From positions 232,350-296,349 of the forward strand of contig NZ_BMWD01000001.1 in NCBI RefSeq assembly GCF_014651055.1: 64,000 nt of DNA, in the 5' to 3' direction. Origin of the DNA: Streptomyces fructofermentans (GTDB lineage Bacteria; Actinomycetota; Actinomycetes; Streptomycetales; Streptomycetaceae). This document shows positions 33,603 to 43,200 of the stretch, piece after piece. A program made the position numbers and the translations under genes. The notes below the pieces were generated by a model. The model was not told where the DNA came from, made no database searches, and was given only the letters and a program-made list of their open reading frames with translations. Numbering within the stretch: the first letter of the stretch is position 1; every line of letters begins with the position of its first letter.

Positions 33603-35309
33603 ATGACTCGATCCGAACGTCCTGAACGACCCGCCGGCCAACGCCCGGCGAATTCCCGGGGTTCCCGCGGCTCTCGTGGCACGCGCGGCGGAGGCCCGGC
33701 CGCCGCCGCGAACAGCGGTGGCAGGAACGCACGCAGGAAGCCGTCCCAGCAGTCGACGGCTCCGCAGGAGTTCGCCCTCCCGCAGACGCTGACGCCCGCC
33801 CTGCCCGCCGTCGAGACCTTCGACGCGCTGGACATGCCGGCGGCGCTCACCAAGACCCTCACCGCCCAGGGGGTGACCGAGCCGTTCCCGATCCAGGGCG
33901 CGACGCTCCCCAACTCCCTCGCCGGGCGCGACATCCTCGGCCGCGGCCGGACCGGCTCGGGCAAGACCCTCGCCTTCGGACTCGCGCTGCTCGCCCGCAC
34001 GGCCGGCCGCCGCTCCGAGCCCAGGGCGCCCCTCGCGCTCGTCCTGGTGCCCACCCGCGAGCTGGCGCAGCAGGTCACCGACGCCCTCACGCCCTACGCC
34101 ACTGCCGTGAACCTGCGGATGGCCACCGTCGTCGGCGGTCTTTCCATCGGCAAGCAGGCGGGCACGCTGCGGCGCGGCGCCGAGGTGCTCGTGGCCACGC
34201 CCGGACGCCTCAAGGACCTCATAGACCGCGGCGACTGCACCCTCGCCGACGTGCGCACCACCGTGCTCGACGAAGCCGACCAGATGGCCGACATGGGATT
34301 CATGCCCCAGGTCACGGCCCTGCTCAACCAGGTCGAGCCGGACGGCCAGCGGATGCTGTTCTCGGCCACGCTGGACAAGAACATCGACAAGCTCGTACGG
34401 ATGTTCCTCACGGACCCCGTCGTGCACTCCGTCGACCCCTCGGCCGGTGCCGTCACGACCATGGAGCACCACGTGCTGCACGTCGCCGACGAGACCGACA
34501 AGAAGGCCGTCGCGCTGCGCATCGCCGCCCGGGACGGGCGCGTGATCCTCTTCGTCGACACCAAGCGTGCGGCGGACCGTTTCGCCAAGCGCCTGCTGGC
34601 CAACGGCGTGCGGGCCTCCGCGCTGCACGGCGGGCGTTCCCAGCCGCAGCGCAACCGCACCCTCGACCAGTTCAAGACCGGTCTGGTGACCGCGCTCGTC
34701 GCGACCAACGTGGCGGCCCGCGGCATCCACGTCGACGCCCTCGACCTCGTCGTGAACGTCGACCCGCCGACCGACCACAAGGACTACCTCCACCGGGGCG
34801 GCCGGACCGCCCGCGCGGGGGAGTCCGGGAGTGTCGTCACGCTGGTCCTGCCGGAGCAGAAGCGCGAGATGACCCGTCTCATGTCCGACGCCGGGATCAG
34901 CCCGCGCACGACCCGTGTCTCGTCGAGCGACGAGGAACTCTCGCGGATCACGGGAGCGCGGGAGCCGTCCGGCGTCCCGGTCGTCATCCCCGTGCCGGAA
35001 CCCGCGGTGGCGCAGCCCTCGCAGTCCAAGCCCCGCGCCCGGCGTGGCGGTGGCGGCGGCGCGGGACGCGCGGCCGGTACCGGTGCGCGGTCCGGCGCGG
35101 GCACGGCGGCCAGGGCCGGATCGGGCACGCGCTCCGGTACGGTCGGCGGCTCCAGGGCCCAGGGCGCGCGGTCGGGTGCCGCGGGCGGGAACCGGGCCGC
35201 GTCCGGTGGCGCCGGCGGCTCCAGGGCGGGTGCCGGCGGCACCCGTGGACGCGGTGGCGCGGGCGCGCGCACGCGCGGCGGACAGGCCGGCGGACGCGCG
35301 TCCGCCTGA
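33603..35309 (+). CDS. DEAD-box ATP-dependent RNA helicase
   Basis: A 568-residue RNA helicase. A basic Gly/Arg/Ser-rich N-tail (1-50) precedes the two RecA-like domains: Q motif FPIQ, Walker A GRTGSGKT, VPTRELAQQ, ATPGRL, DEAD (VLDEADQMADMGF), SAT (LFSATL), then VATNVAARGIHV and YLHRGGRTARAG. The last 130 residues are a low-complexity RGG/GAG-rich tail, probably an RNA-binding extension. Gene order after cspA suggests a role in cold-stress RNA remodelling or ribosome assembly. The best ribosome binding site, AGGAAGGAAT, is somewhat far from the ATG. Confidence 0.95.
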   Translation: MTRSERPERPAGQRPANSRGSRGSRGTRGGGPAAAANSGGRNARRKPSQQSTAPQEFALPQTLTPALPAVETFDALDMPAALTKTLTAQGVTEPFPIQGATLPNSLAGRDILGRGRTGSGKTLAFGLALLARTAGRRSEPRAPLALVLVPTRELAQQVTDALTPYATAVNLRMATVVGGLSIGKQAGTLRRGAEVLVATPGRLKDLIDRGDCTLADVRTTVLDEADQMADMGFMPQVTALLNQVEPDGQRMLFSATLDKNIDKLVRMFLTDPVVHSVDPSAGAVTTMEHHVLHVADETDKKAVALRIAARDGRVILFVDTKRAADRFAKRLLANGVRASALHGGRSQPQRNRTLDQFKTGLVTALVATNVAARGIHVDALDLVVNVDPPTDHKDYLHRGGRTARAGESGSVVTLVLPEQKREMTRLMSDAGISPRTTRVSSSDEELSRITGAREPSGVPVVIPVPEPAVAQPSQSKPRARRGGGGGAGRAAGTGARSGAGTAARAGSGTRSGTVGGSRAQGARSGAAGGNRAASGGAGGSRAGAGGTRGRGGAGARTRGGQAGGRASA

Positions 35310-35349
35310 GTGCACGAGGACGGGGCGGACCGTGCCCCGTGCAGGACCT

Positions 35350-35374
35350 GGCCGCGGTGAACCGTCCCGCGGCC
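35350..35374. terminator. Hairpin between helicase and LAXTG gene
   Basis: GGCCGCGG pairs with CCGCGGCC across a nine-base loop, between the two convergent genes. Confidence 0.65.
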
Positions 35375-35429
35375 GGTCCCGCTCGCGCGGCCGGCCGTGC
35401 CCCGCGCGGGAGCCACTCCCGGCGGGGCC

Positions 35430-35792
35430 CTAAAGGGCCTCGCCCATGCGCTCGCGGCGCACCGAGTAGGTGACGAAGCCCGCTCCCAGGCTCAGGAACA
35501 GCGTGCCGCCGACCACGTACGGGGTCGTGTCGAAGCTTCCCGTGTCGGCGAGCCTGGTCGTTCCGGCCGGCAGTTCCGCCGAGGCCTGCTCGGCGTTCGT
35601 CCGGGAGGTCCCCGCGCCGGAGGCGGAGACCTCGGCGCCGCTCTGCAGGACCGCGGACGTCGAGGTGTGGACGGTCTGGGTTCTGACCTCCGTCGTGTTC
35701 TCCCCGGTCGCGTTCGCGGACGGGACGAACCACAGGGCGCCCAGCAGGGTCCCCGCGGCGGTGGCGGTCAGCAACGATCGACGTGCGGACAC
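35430..35792 (-). CDS. LAXTG-anchored cell-surface protein
   Basis: A 120-residue secreted protein with all the parts of a sortase substrate. There is an N-terminal signal peptide (SARRSLLTATAAGTLLGALW, cleavage near SANA-TG), then a Thr/Ser-rich body of about 55 residues. The sorting signal LADTG near residue 83 is followed by a hydrophobic segment (VVGGTLFLSLGAGFVTYSV) and the positive tail RRERMG. LAXTG is the motif used by the class E sortases of Streptomyces, which also anchor long chaplins. GTG start with AGGGG upstream. It converges with the helicase gene. No adhesive or enzymatic domain is visible; the short body suggests a stalk or a small coat protein. Confidence 0.8.
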   Translation of the reverse strand: MSARRSLLTATAAGTLLGALWFVPSANATGENTTEVRTQTVHTSTSAVLQSGAEVSASGAGTSRTNAEQASAELPAGTTRLADTGSFDTTPYVVGGTLFLSLGAGFVTYSVRRERMGEAL

Positions 35793-35902
35793 GGAATATC
35801 GATCCCCTTGTGACGCTGGCGAATTGGCCGTGTGGCCCGATGCTAATGAAAGGCGCGGGTCGTGGGAAAGTCGCGGTGGCCACGGGCCGTACTCTCCGAC
35901 GT

Positions 35903-36244
35903 ATGAGCACTCCAGAGACATCACGTTTTGTGCGGTTGCGCGTTGAATTGGTCGTCGAGGTCGACGACCAGGACGCCCTCGTCAAGGGCGCGTTGGGCCG
36001 GATCGCGGAGGATCCCGAGATCCCGGCGGACGAGCGGGCGCACGCCGAGAGCGCGGTGGCGGAGGACGCCGCCGAGGCCCTCGCCTACCTCGTGGACCCC
36101 TTCGACCTGGTCAGTGAGGTGCCCGGGGTCGAACTCGCCCAGGCCTCCTGGAGCAGTGAACAGGTCGACTACGACCCCGATTCGCCGGATTGGGATCTCG
36201 ACGAGGATGATGAGGCCGGAGACGAGGAAGAAGTGGTCGGCTGA
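35903..36244 (+). CDS. Small acidic protein of unknown function
   Basis: A 113-residue soluble protein beginning MSTPETSRFVRLRVELVVEV. It has an alpha/beta-looking first two thirds and a very acidic tail (PDWDLDEDDEAGDEEE) carrying about half its negative charge. Homologues of this kind are widespread in Streptomyces, but I know no function. The ATG lacks a Shine-Dalgarno site, and TACTCT lies 11 bases before it, so a leaderless transcript is possible. It diverges from the LAXTG gene and is followed by a terminator hairpin. Confidence 0.78.
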   Translation: MSTPETSRFVRLRVELVVEVDDQDALVKGALGRIAEDPEIPADERAHAESAVAEDAAEALAYLVDPFDLVSEVPGVELAQASWSSEQVDYDPDSPDWDLDEDDEAGDEEEVVG

Positions 36245-36264
36245 CGCGGCTCGGGAGATTCGTG

Positions 36265-36292
36265 ACCCCGGGGGGCAACCGCCACCCGGGGT
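36265..36292 (+). terminator. Terminator of the small acidic protein gene
   Basis: ACCCCGGG pairs with CCCGGGGT around a 12-base loop, followed by TCTTTCGT, about 20 bases after the stop codon. Confidence 0.75.
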
Positions 36293-36477
36293 TCTTTCGT
36301 CTCATGTGGCGCAGTGACCGACACCCGCACCACCCGCACCACCCGTATCCGCGAGGAACGACGTGGTGTGCCCCACATCTTCGACGGCTGTGGAACGGGA
36401 CGTAGCGGTCGTAGCGTTTGGCGTAGTACGGGGACTCTCGGGTTTTCGGGGATTCGGCGACGATGGAGAAGCGTGTG

Positions 36478-37731
36478 ATGACGGACAGTAAGCGGCGCAG
36501 GGGCCTCATGGCCGCGTCCGCACTGCTCGGCGGGGTGCTGGTGCTCTCTGCGTGCAGCGGGGGGAACGAGAACCCCAAGGGTGAGAGCGACGGTGGCAGC
36601 ACGTCGCAGGCCAAGGTCGACGAGGCCGCGGCCAAGAAGACCTCCGAGGCCCAGATCAGGATCACGCCCAAGGACGGCTCCGACAACGCCTCCATCAACA
36701 GTGCCGCGACCGTGACCGTGACCAAGGGCACGCTCACCGAGGTCGCCATGAAGACCACGACGGGGACCGTCGTGCCCGGTCAGATATCCGCGGACAAGAA
36801 GAGCTGGAAGCCGACCGGCCAGCTCGAACGCGCCACCGGCTACAAGATCGCCGCCACGGCCAAGGACTCCGCGGGCCGCGCCGCCCACGAGAACGCGTCG
36901 TTCACGACCGTCTCCCCGGCCAACAGCTTCATCGGCAACTTCACGCCCGAGGACGGCTCCACGGTCGGCGTCGGCATGCCCGTGTCGATCAACTTCGACA
37001 AGGCGATCACCAACAAGGCGGACGTCCAGAAGGCCATCACGGTGTCCTCCAGCAGCGGCCAGGAAGTCGTCGGCCACTGGTTCAACGCCAACCGTCTGGA
37101 CTTCCGCCCCGAGCAGTACTGGCAGGGCAACTCCACCGTCACGCTGAAGCTGAACCTCGACGGCGTCGAGGGCGCTTCCGGCGTCTACGGCGTGCAGCAG
37201 AAGACGGTCACCTTCAAGATCGGCCGCAACCAGGTCTCGATCGTCGACGCCAAGACGAAGACGATGAAGGTCACCCAGGACGGCAAGACCGTCAAGACCA
37301 TCCCGATCTCCGCGGGCGCTCCGGAGAACACCACGTACGAGGGCCAGATGGTGATCTCCGAGAAGTTCAAGGAGACCCGGATGGACGGCGCCTCCGTCGG
37401 CTTCACCAAGGAGGACGGCAAGGGCGAGTACGACATCAAGGACGTGCCGCACGCGATGCGCCTGTCGACCTCCGGCACGTTCATCCACGGCAACTACTGG
37501 GGTGCCAAGTCCATTTTCGGCAGCGTGAACACCAGCCACGGCTGTGTGGGCCTGTCGGACACGAAGGGTGCCAACGACCCGAACACCGCGGGCGCCTGGT
37601 TCTTCAACAACTCGATGGTCGGTGACGTCGTGGTGGTGCAGAACACCGGGGACAAGACCATCGCCCCGGACAACGGCCTCAACGGCTGGAACATGGACTG
37701 GACCGCCTGGAAGGCCGGTTCGTCCGCCTGA
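36478..37731 (+). CDS. L,D-transpeptidase lipoprotein (YkuD family)
   Basis: A 417-residue peptidoglycan cross-linking enzyme forming 3-3 bonds between diaminopimelate residues. N-terminal lipoprotein signal with lipobox LSAC (Cys about residue 26), followed by a Ser/Gly linker. Two immunoglobulin-like domains of the mycobacterial LdtMt2 type occupy about 55-245. The YkuD catalytic domain has HGNYWG and the active-site Cys in SHGCVGLS. ATG at 36478 was chosen because GGAGAAG lies just upstream; GTG 36475 and ATG 36463 are also in frame. Streptomyces are rich in 3-3 cross-links, so this is likely to be a major wall enzyme. Confidence 0.93.
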   Translation: MTDSKRRRGLMAASALLGGVLVLSACSGGNENPKGESDGGSTSQAKVDEAAAKKTSEAQIRITPKDGSDNASINSAATVTVTKGTLTEVAMKTTTGTVVPGQISADKKSWKPTGQLERATGYKIAATAKDSAGRAAHENASFTTVSPANSFIGNFTPEDGSTVGVGMPVSINFDKAITNKADVQKAITVSSSSGQEVVGHWFNANRLDFRPEQYWQGNSTVTLKLNLDGVEGASGVYGVQQKTVTFKIGRNQVSIVDAKTKTMKVTQDGKTVKTIPISAGAPENTTYEGQMVISEKFKETRMDGASVGFTKEDGKGEYDIKDVPHAMRLSTSGTFIHGNYWGAKSIFGSVNTSHGCVGLSDTKGANDPNTAGAWFFNNSMVGDVVVVQNTGDKTIAPDNGLNGWNMDWTAWKAGSSA

Positions 37732-37768
37732 CCCACCGGTCGAGCCCTTCCCGCCCCGCCCGACGCCC

Positions 37769-37804
37769 ACGGCGGCGGCAGCCCTCAACGGCTGCCGCCG
37801 CCGT
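37769..37804 (+). terminator. Terminator after the L,D-transpeptidase gene
   Basis: ACGGCGGCGGCAGCC pairs perfectly with GGCTGCCGCCGCCGT around CTCAAC, 37 bases after the stop codon. Confidence 0.9.
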
Positions 37805-37943
37805 CGGCGTTCCGGGCCGCGCGCGCCGGTCCCGCGGGGCTCGGGCCCGGCGCACAGGCCGACTCGGGCGCCGGCACGGCCTTCTCATGTTTCTCTTATC
37901 CGGGCCTTACCCCGCCATCACGCGGCGTCCCTAGCTTGCGACC

Positions 37944-39392
37944 ATGTTCTTCACCTACCTCAGGCGCGAACTGCGCCGCCGCAGAAAGGCGGCGCTCGTC
38001 GTCGCCTCCGGACTCGCCCTGGGCATCGCCCTGGTCATCGTGGTCAGTTCCGTGTCGTCCGGCATGGAGAAGGCGCAGGGCAAGGTCCTCCAGTCGCTCT
38101 ACGGACTGGGTACGGACATGACGGTCACCAAGGCGGCCCAGGCGCAGTCGAGCACCGGGGAGCGCCCGCGCTTCCGGTTCGACGCCCGGGGAAGCGACTC
38201 CGACGAGGAGCAGAGCAGCGACCGCGTCATGGTGCAGGGCTTCCAGACCCTGGCCACGAGCACGGTGTCCAAGGTCGCCGGACAGCAGGGCGTCGCGGAC
38301 GCCGTCGGCGGACTCAGCCTCCAAGTCATCAAGGTCAGCGGCCAGTTCAGGCGCGGCGAGTTCCAGCAGGACCAGAACGGCGGCACGTCCCAGCGGGGCG
38401 GACAGGGCGGCCCGCCGCAGGGCACGGTCGAGGGCGGCGGGGCCGACTTCGACGTCAACAACTACTCCGTCTACGGCACGGACGTCACCAAGCCCGAACT
38501 CGGCCCGCTGACCTCGTCGAAGGTCACCAAGGGGCGCACCTTCACCTCCTCCGAGGCCAACGCCCGGGTGGTGGTGGCCGACGCGTCCTACGCCAAGGAG
38601 AAGAAGCTCGCCCTCGGTGACAAGGTCACCGTCAAGGGGGTCAAGTACAAGGTCATCGGCATCGCGACACCGGAGAGCGGGGACGCGGCGGCCAACCTGT
38701 ACATCCCGCTCAAGCAGGCGCAGACGCTCAGCGACTCCAAGAACAAGGTCACCACGATCTACGTCAAGGCGTCCGACTCGCAGCAGATCGACGCCGTCAA
38801 GTCGACGATCCGGAAGAACATCCCGGGGACCACCGTCACCACCTCGGCCGACCTCGCCGACACGGTCTCCGGCTCCCTGTCCACGGCCTCCGACCTCGCC
38901 TCCAACGTGGGCAAGTGGCTCTCGATCGCGGTGCTCGTGGCCGCGTTCCTGGTGGCGGGCCTGCTCACGTCGTCGGCGGTCTCCCGCCGGGTGCGGGAGT
39001 TCGGCACCCTCAAGGCGCTCGGCTGGAAGTCCGGCCGGGTCACCCGGCAGGTCGTCGGCGAGGCCGTCGTCAACGGCCTGGTCGGCGGTGCGCTGGGAAT
39101 CGCCCTCGGTCTCGCGGGCGCCTACGCCGTGACCGCGGTCAGCCCGACGCTCCAGGCCGAACTGGGTTCCACGGGCGGCGGCCCCATGAGCGGTCCCGGC
39201 GGCATGGGCGGGGGCCCGGGCCGCGAGGCCGCGGGCAAGGCCCTCGAAGTGGCGCTTACCGCGCCCGTCGCCGTCGGCACCATCGTCCTCGCGGTCGGCC
39301 TCGCCGTGGCCGGCGGTCTGATCGCGGGAGCCTTCGGCGGCTGGCGCGCCTCCCGGCTGCGGCCCGCGGACGCCCTGCGCCGCGTCGAGTAG
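37944..39392 (+). CDS. ABC transporter permease, MacB/FtsX type
   Basis: A 482-residue permease with the MacB layout. The first helix (AALVVASGLALGIALVIVV, 17-35) is followed by a large extracytoplasmic domain (about 40-320) with a Gln/Gly-rich insertion near 140-165. The FtsX domain has three helices (about 330-352, 377-400 and 445-470) and the EFGTLKALGWKSG coupling motif. The end is RASRLRPADALRRVE. No Shine-Dalgarno site is seen; CTAGCTTGCGACC lies directly before the ATG. The TTTCTCTTATCC/TTACCCC pattern upstream may be a response-regulator site. It precedes its ATPase by 55 bases. Likely a mechanotransmitter or exporter of lipid or peptide; substrate unknown. Confidence 0.9.
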   Translation: MFFTYLRRELRRRRKAALVVASGLALGIALVIVVSSVSSGMEKAQGKVLQSLYGLGTDMTVTKAAQAQSSTGERPRFRFDARGSDSDEEQSSDRVMVQGFQTLATSTVSKVAGQQGVADAVGGLSLQVIKVSGQFRRGEFQQDQNGGTSQRGGQGGPPQGTVEGGGADFDVNNYSVYGTDVTKPELGPLTSSKVTKGRTFTSSEANARVVVADASYAKEKKLALGDKVTVKGVKYKVIGIATPESGDAAANLYIPLKQAQTLSDSKNKVTTIYVKASDSQQIDAVKSTIRKNIPGTTVTTSADLADTVSGSLSTASDLASNVGKWLSIAVLVAAFLVAGLLTSSAVSRRVREFGTLKALGWKSGRVTRQVVGEAVVNGLVGGALGIALGLAGAYAVTAVSPTLQAELGSTGGGPMSGPGGMGGGPGREAAGKALEVALTAPVAVGTIVLAVGLAVAGGLIAGAFGGWRASRLRPADALRRVE

Positions 39393-39447
39393 CCCGGCCG
39401 CGGGACAGGCACGCGCCAACCCCACCACGTATCCCAGGAGTTGCACC

Positions 39448-40131
39448 ATGTACGAACTCAGAGGCGTCACCAAGCGCTACAAGCGGGGCAAGGAGACCGT
39501 CGACGCGCTCGACGGCATCGACCTGACCATCGGGGACGGGGACCGTCTCGTCATCCAGGGGCCCACCGGCGGCGGGAAGTCGACGCTGCTGCAGATGCTC
39601 GGCGGACTCGACCGGCCCACATCAGGAAGCGTCACTCTCGACGGAACGGATCTCGCCAAACTGTCCGAGAGCAAGCTCACCCGAGTGCGCAGCGAGAACA
39701 TCGGCTTCGTATTCCAGAGCTTCAATCTCATTCCCACACTCACCGCGCAGGAGAATGTGGAGACCGCGCTGGTACCGCTGAAACTGAAGGTCCGCGAACG
39801 CCGTGAACGGGCCGCCGCCGCACTGGAGTCGGTGGGCCTCGCCGAGCGGTCCGGGCATCTTCCGGCCGAGCTGTCCGGCGGCCAGCAGCAGCGCGTCGCC
39901 ATCGCCCGCGCGCTGGTCAAGCGGCCCAAGGTGCTCCTGGCCGACGAACCGACCGGGAATCTCGACGAGTCGATGCGCGACGAGATCATGGAGGTACTGG
40001 AAACCATGTGGAAGGAGCACGGGCTCACTTTCATCATGGTGACCCACGATTCCGCCATCGCGAGGAAGGCCCCGCGACTCGCCACGATTCGCAAGGGGCG
40101 GATCACGGTCAAGGAAAACGTCAGCTCTTAA
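39448..40131 (+). CDS. ABC transporter ATP-binding protein, MacB/LolD type
   Basis: A 227-residue ATPase partner of the preceding permease. Walker A GPTGGGKST, Q-loop FVFQSFNLIPTLTAQENV, signature LSGGQQQRVAIARAL, Walker B VLLADEPTGNLD and switch His in VTHDSAIA. FQSFNLIPTLTA and DEPTGNLD are typical of the MacB/LolD group. CAGGAG lies nine bases before the ATG. The G+C and codon use are somewhat lower than in flanking genes (for example more third-position A or T in 39620-40110). A hairpin follows the stop. Confidence 0.94.
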   Translation: MYELRGVTKRYKRGKETVDALDGIDLTIGDGDRLVIQGPTGGGKSTLLQMLGGLDRPTSGSVTLDGTDLAKLSESKLTRVRSENIGFVFQSFNLIPTLTAQENVETALVPLKLKVRERRERAAAALESVGLAERSGHLPAELSGGQQQRVAIARALVKRPKVLLADEPTGNLDESMRDEIMEVLETMWKEHGLTFIMVTHDSAIARKAPRLATIRKGRITVKENVSS

Positions 40132-40159
40132 CTCCTGTCCCACTGTTGAGCACGCGTTC

Positions 40160-40190
40160 ACCCCCCGGCATACTGAGCGGTCCGGGGGGT
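40160..40190 (+). terminator. Terminator of the ABC operon
   Basis: ACCCCCCGG pairs with CCGGGGGGT around a 13-base loop, 28 bases after the ATPase stop codon. Confidence 0.8.
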
Positions 40191-40269
40191 TACACGCGAT
40201 CGTTTGTGCGATCTGTCCCTCGGCCGGATGAACGGGGGTTCATTCCGGACCTGCTCTCCAGGGGGAGAC

Positions 40270-43200
40270 TTGCGCAGACAAGTGAAGAATGCGTGCACGG
40301 CCACGATCGCCGCGGCGGCAGCCGTGGCTCTGGCGGCGGGCATGACCAGCCCGGCGTCGGCGGAGGCGGAGCGCACCGCGGCCGACGCCCCGGCCGCACA
40401 GGCCCTCAAGGCCGCACCCAAGCACCGCATCACCCTGATCACCGGTGACCGGGTGACCGTCGACGCCAAGGGCCGCGTCCTGGGCGTCGAGCACGCCAAG
40501 GGCCGCGAGGGGATACCCGTCCAGATCCGCGAGGCCGACGGGCACATCCTCGTCGTGCCGGCGGACGCCGTGCGGCTGATCGCCACCGGCAAGCTCGACC
40601 GCCGTCTGTTCGACATCACCGAACTCTCCAAGCCGGCCAACCGCAAGGCCCAGAAGCAGGGCCTCAAGGTGATCGTCGGCTACCGCGGCGCGGCCGCGAC
40701 CGCGAAGGCCGGAGTCAGGGACGCGGGGGACACCGAGGTCCGCAGGACCCTCACCTCGCTGAACGCGGACGCGGTGCTGACGCCGAAGGCCGACGCGGCC
40801 GACCTGTGGTCCGCGGTGACCGACACCCCGGGCGGCAACGCGCGGACCGCGTCCGGCATCGCCCACGTGTGGCTCGACGGCGTCCGCAGGGCCAGCCTCG
40901 ACAAGTCCGTCGCGCAGATCGGCGCCGACAAGGCGTGGGCCGCCGGATTCGACGGCAAGGGCGTCAAGATCGCCGTCCTGGACACCGGCGTCGACACGAC
41001 CCATCCGGACCTCAAGGACCAGGTGGTCGCCGAGAAGAACTTCTCCGCCGCGGCCGACGCGACCGACAAGTTCGGCCACGGCACCCATGTCGCGTCCATC
41101 GCGGCCGGTACGGGCGCCAAGTCCGCCGGCAAGTACAAGGGCGTCGCACCCGGCGCCCGGTTGCTCAACGGCAAGGTCCTGGACGACAACGGCTACGGCG
41201 ACGACTCCGGCATCCTCGCCGGCATGGACTGGGCGGCCGAACAGGGCGCCGACGTCGTCAACCTCAGCCTGGGCGGGGGTGACACCCCCGAGATCGACCC
41301 CCTGGAGGCACAGGTCAACAAGCTCTCCAAGGAGAAGGGGATCCTCTTCGCGATCGCCGCGGGCAACTCCGGCGAGCACTCCGTCGGCTCGCCGGGCAGC
41401 GCCGAGGCCGCGCTCACCGTGGGCGCCGTCGACGACAAGGACGTGCTGGCCGAGTTCTCCAGCACGGGCCCCGGCCTCGACGGGCAGATCAAGCCCGACG
41501 TGACCGCCCCCGGCGTCGACATCACGGCCGCCTCGGCCGCGGGCAGCGTCATCGCGGGCGAGGTCGGCGAGAAGCCGGCCGGCTACCTGACCATCTCGGG
41601 CACGTCGATGGCCACCCCGCACGTCGCGGGCGCCGCGGCGATCCTGAAGCAGCAGCACCCCGACTGGACCTACACCGAGCTGAAGGGCGCGCTGACCGGT
41701 TCCACCAAGGGCGGCGCGTACACGGCGTTCCAGCAGGGCTCCGGCCGCATCCAGGTCGACAAGGCCATCAAGCAGACCGTGGTCGCCGAGCCGGTGTCCG
41801 TGAGCCTCGGCCTCCAGCAGTGGCCGCACACCGACGACACCCCGGTCACCGAGAAGGTCACGTACCGCAACCTCGGCACCGCCGACGTCACGCTGAACCT
41901 GTCGGTGGCCGGCACCAACCCGAAGGGCCAGGCCGCACCGGCCGGCTTCTTCACCCTGGGCGCCAGGACGCTGACGGTCCCGGCCGGCGGCACGGCCTCG
42001 GTGGACCTGACGGCCGACACGAGGCTCGGCGGCACGCTCGACGGCGCGTACTCGGCGTTCGTGACCGCCACCGGCGGCGGCCAGAGCGTGCGCACGGCGG
42101 CCGCGGTGGAGCGCGAGGTCCAGTCGTACGACGTCACCCTCAAGTTCGTCGACCGCGACGGCAACCCGGCGAAGAACTACAACGCCGACCTGACCGGCGT
42201 CTCCGGGCTCGCCGGCGAGACGTGGCTCGCGCCGTACGACCCGTCCGGCACCGTCAAGGTCCGCGCCCCCAAGGGCGACTACATCCTCAACTCGGCGTTC
42301 TTCGTCGACCCCGAGGACTTCACGAAGGGCGCGGACTGGGTCGCCCGGCCGAAGCTCAGCATCACCGGGAACACCACGCTGACGCTGGACGCGCGGACGG
42401 CCGAGCCGGTGGACATCACGGTGCCCGACACGGCGGCCAAGTCCGAGTTCGCCTCCCCGGGCTTCACCTTCGAGACGGCCAGCAGCAGCTACACGTTCGG
42501 CTGGTGGCTCGACACGTACGACAACTTCCGCACCGCGCACCTGGGCCCGCAGGTCACCAACGGCGCCCTGTCGCAGCAGTGGGACGGCCACTGGGCCAAG
42601 CCGGCGGAGGAGTACGACATCACCACCGGCGGCACGGTCAAGCAGCTCGCCACGGGCTACACCAAGCACTACAAGGCGAGCGACCTGGCCAAGGTGAAGG
42701 TCGGCCTGGGCGCCTCCACGAGCGGCAAGAAGGGCGCGCTCGTCGCCTGGGGCTACCTCCCCGGCAGCTCCGGCGGCTCCGCGATCGGCATCCCCCAGAC
42801 CCTGCCCGGTACGCGGACCCTGCACCTGTCCACCGGCGGCGGCGTGAAGTGGACCTTCGACTTCGAGCAGCAGGGACCGCTCGACGCGGACGGCTTCCCG
42901 ACCACCGAGGCCTTCTACACGCTGGGCGGCGCCCAGACCTTCGCGGGCGGCAAGAGCTACGAGAAGACGTTCAACACGGCCGTCTTCGGGCCGCGCCTCG
43001 GCTCGGGCTTCGGCATCTACCGCGAGGACAACGGCATCTACGGCTACCTGCCGCTGTTCGCCGACGGCAAGACGCACGCGGGCTCGTCGCAGTTCTCGTC
43101 GGTCGCCACGACGCTCTACCGCAACGGCACCAAGGTCGGCTCGAACGAGGACCCGATGTTCGGGGACGGGATCTTCAAGGTCCCGGCCGGTGACGCCGAG

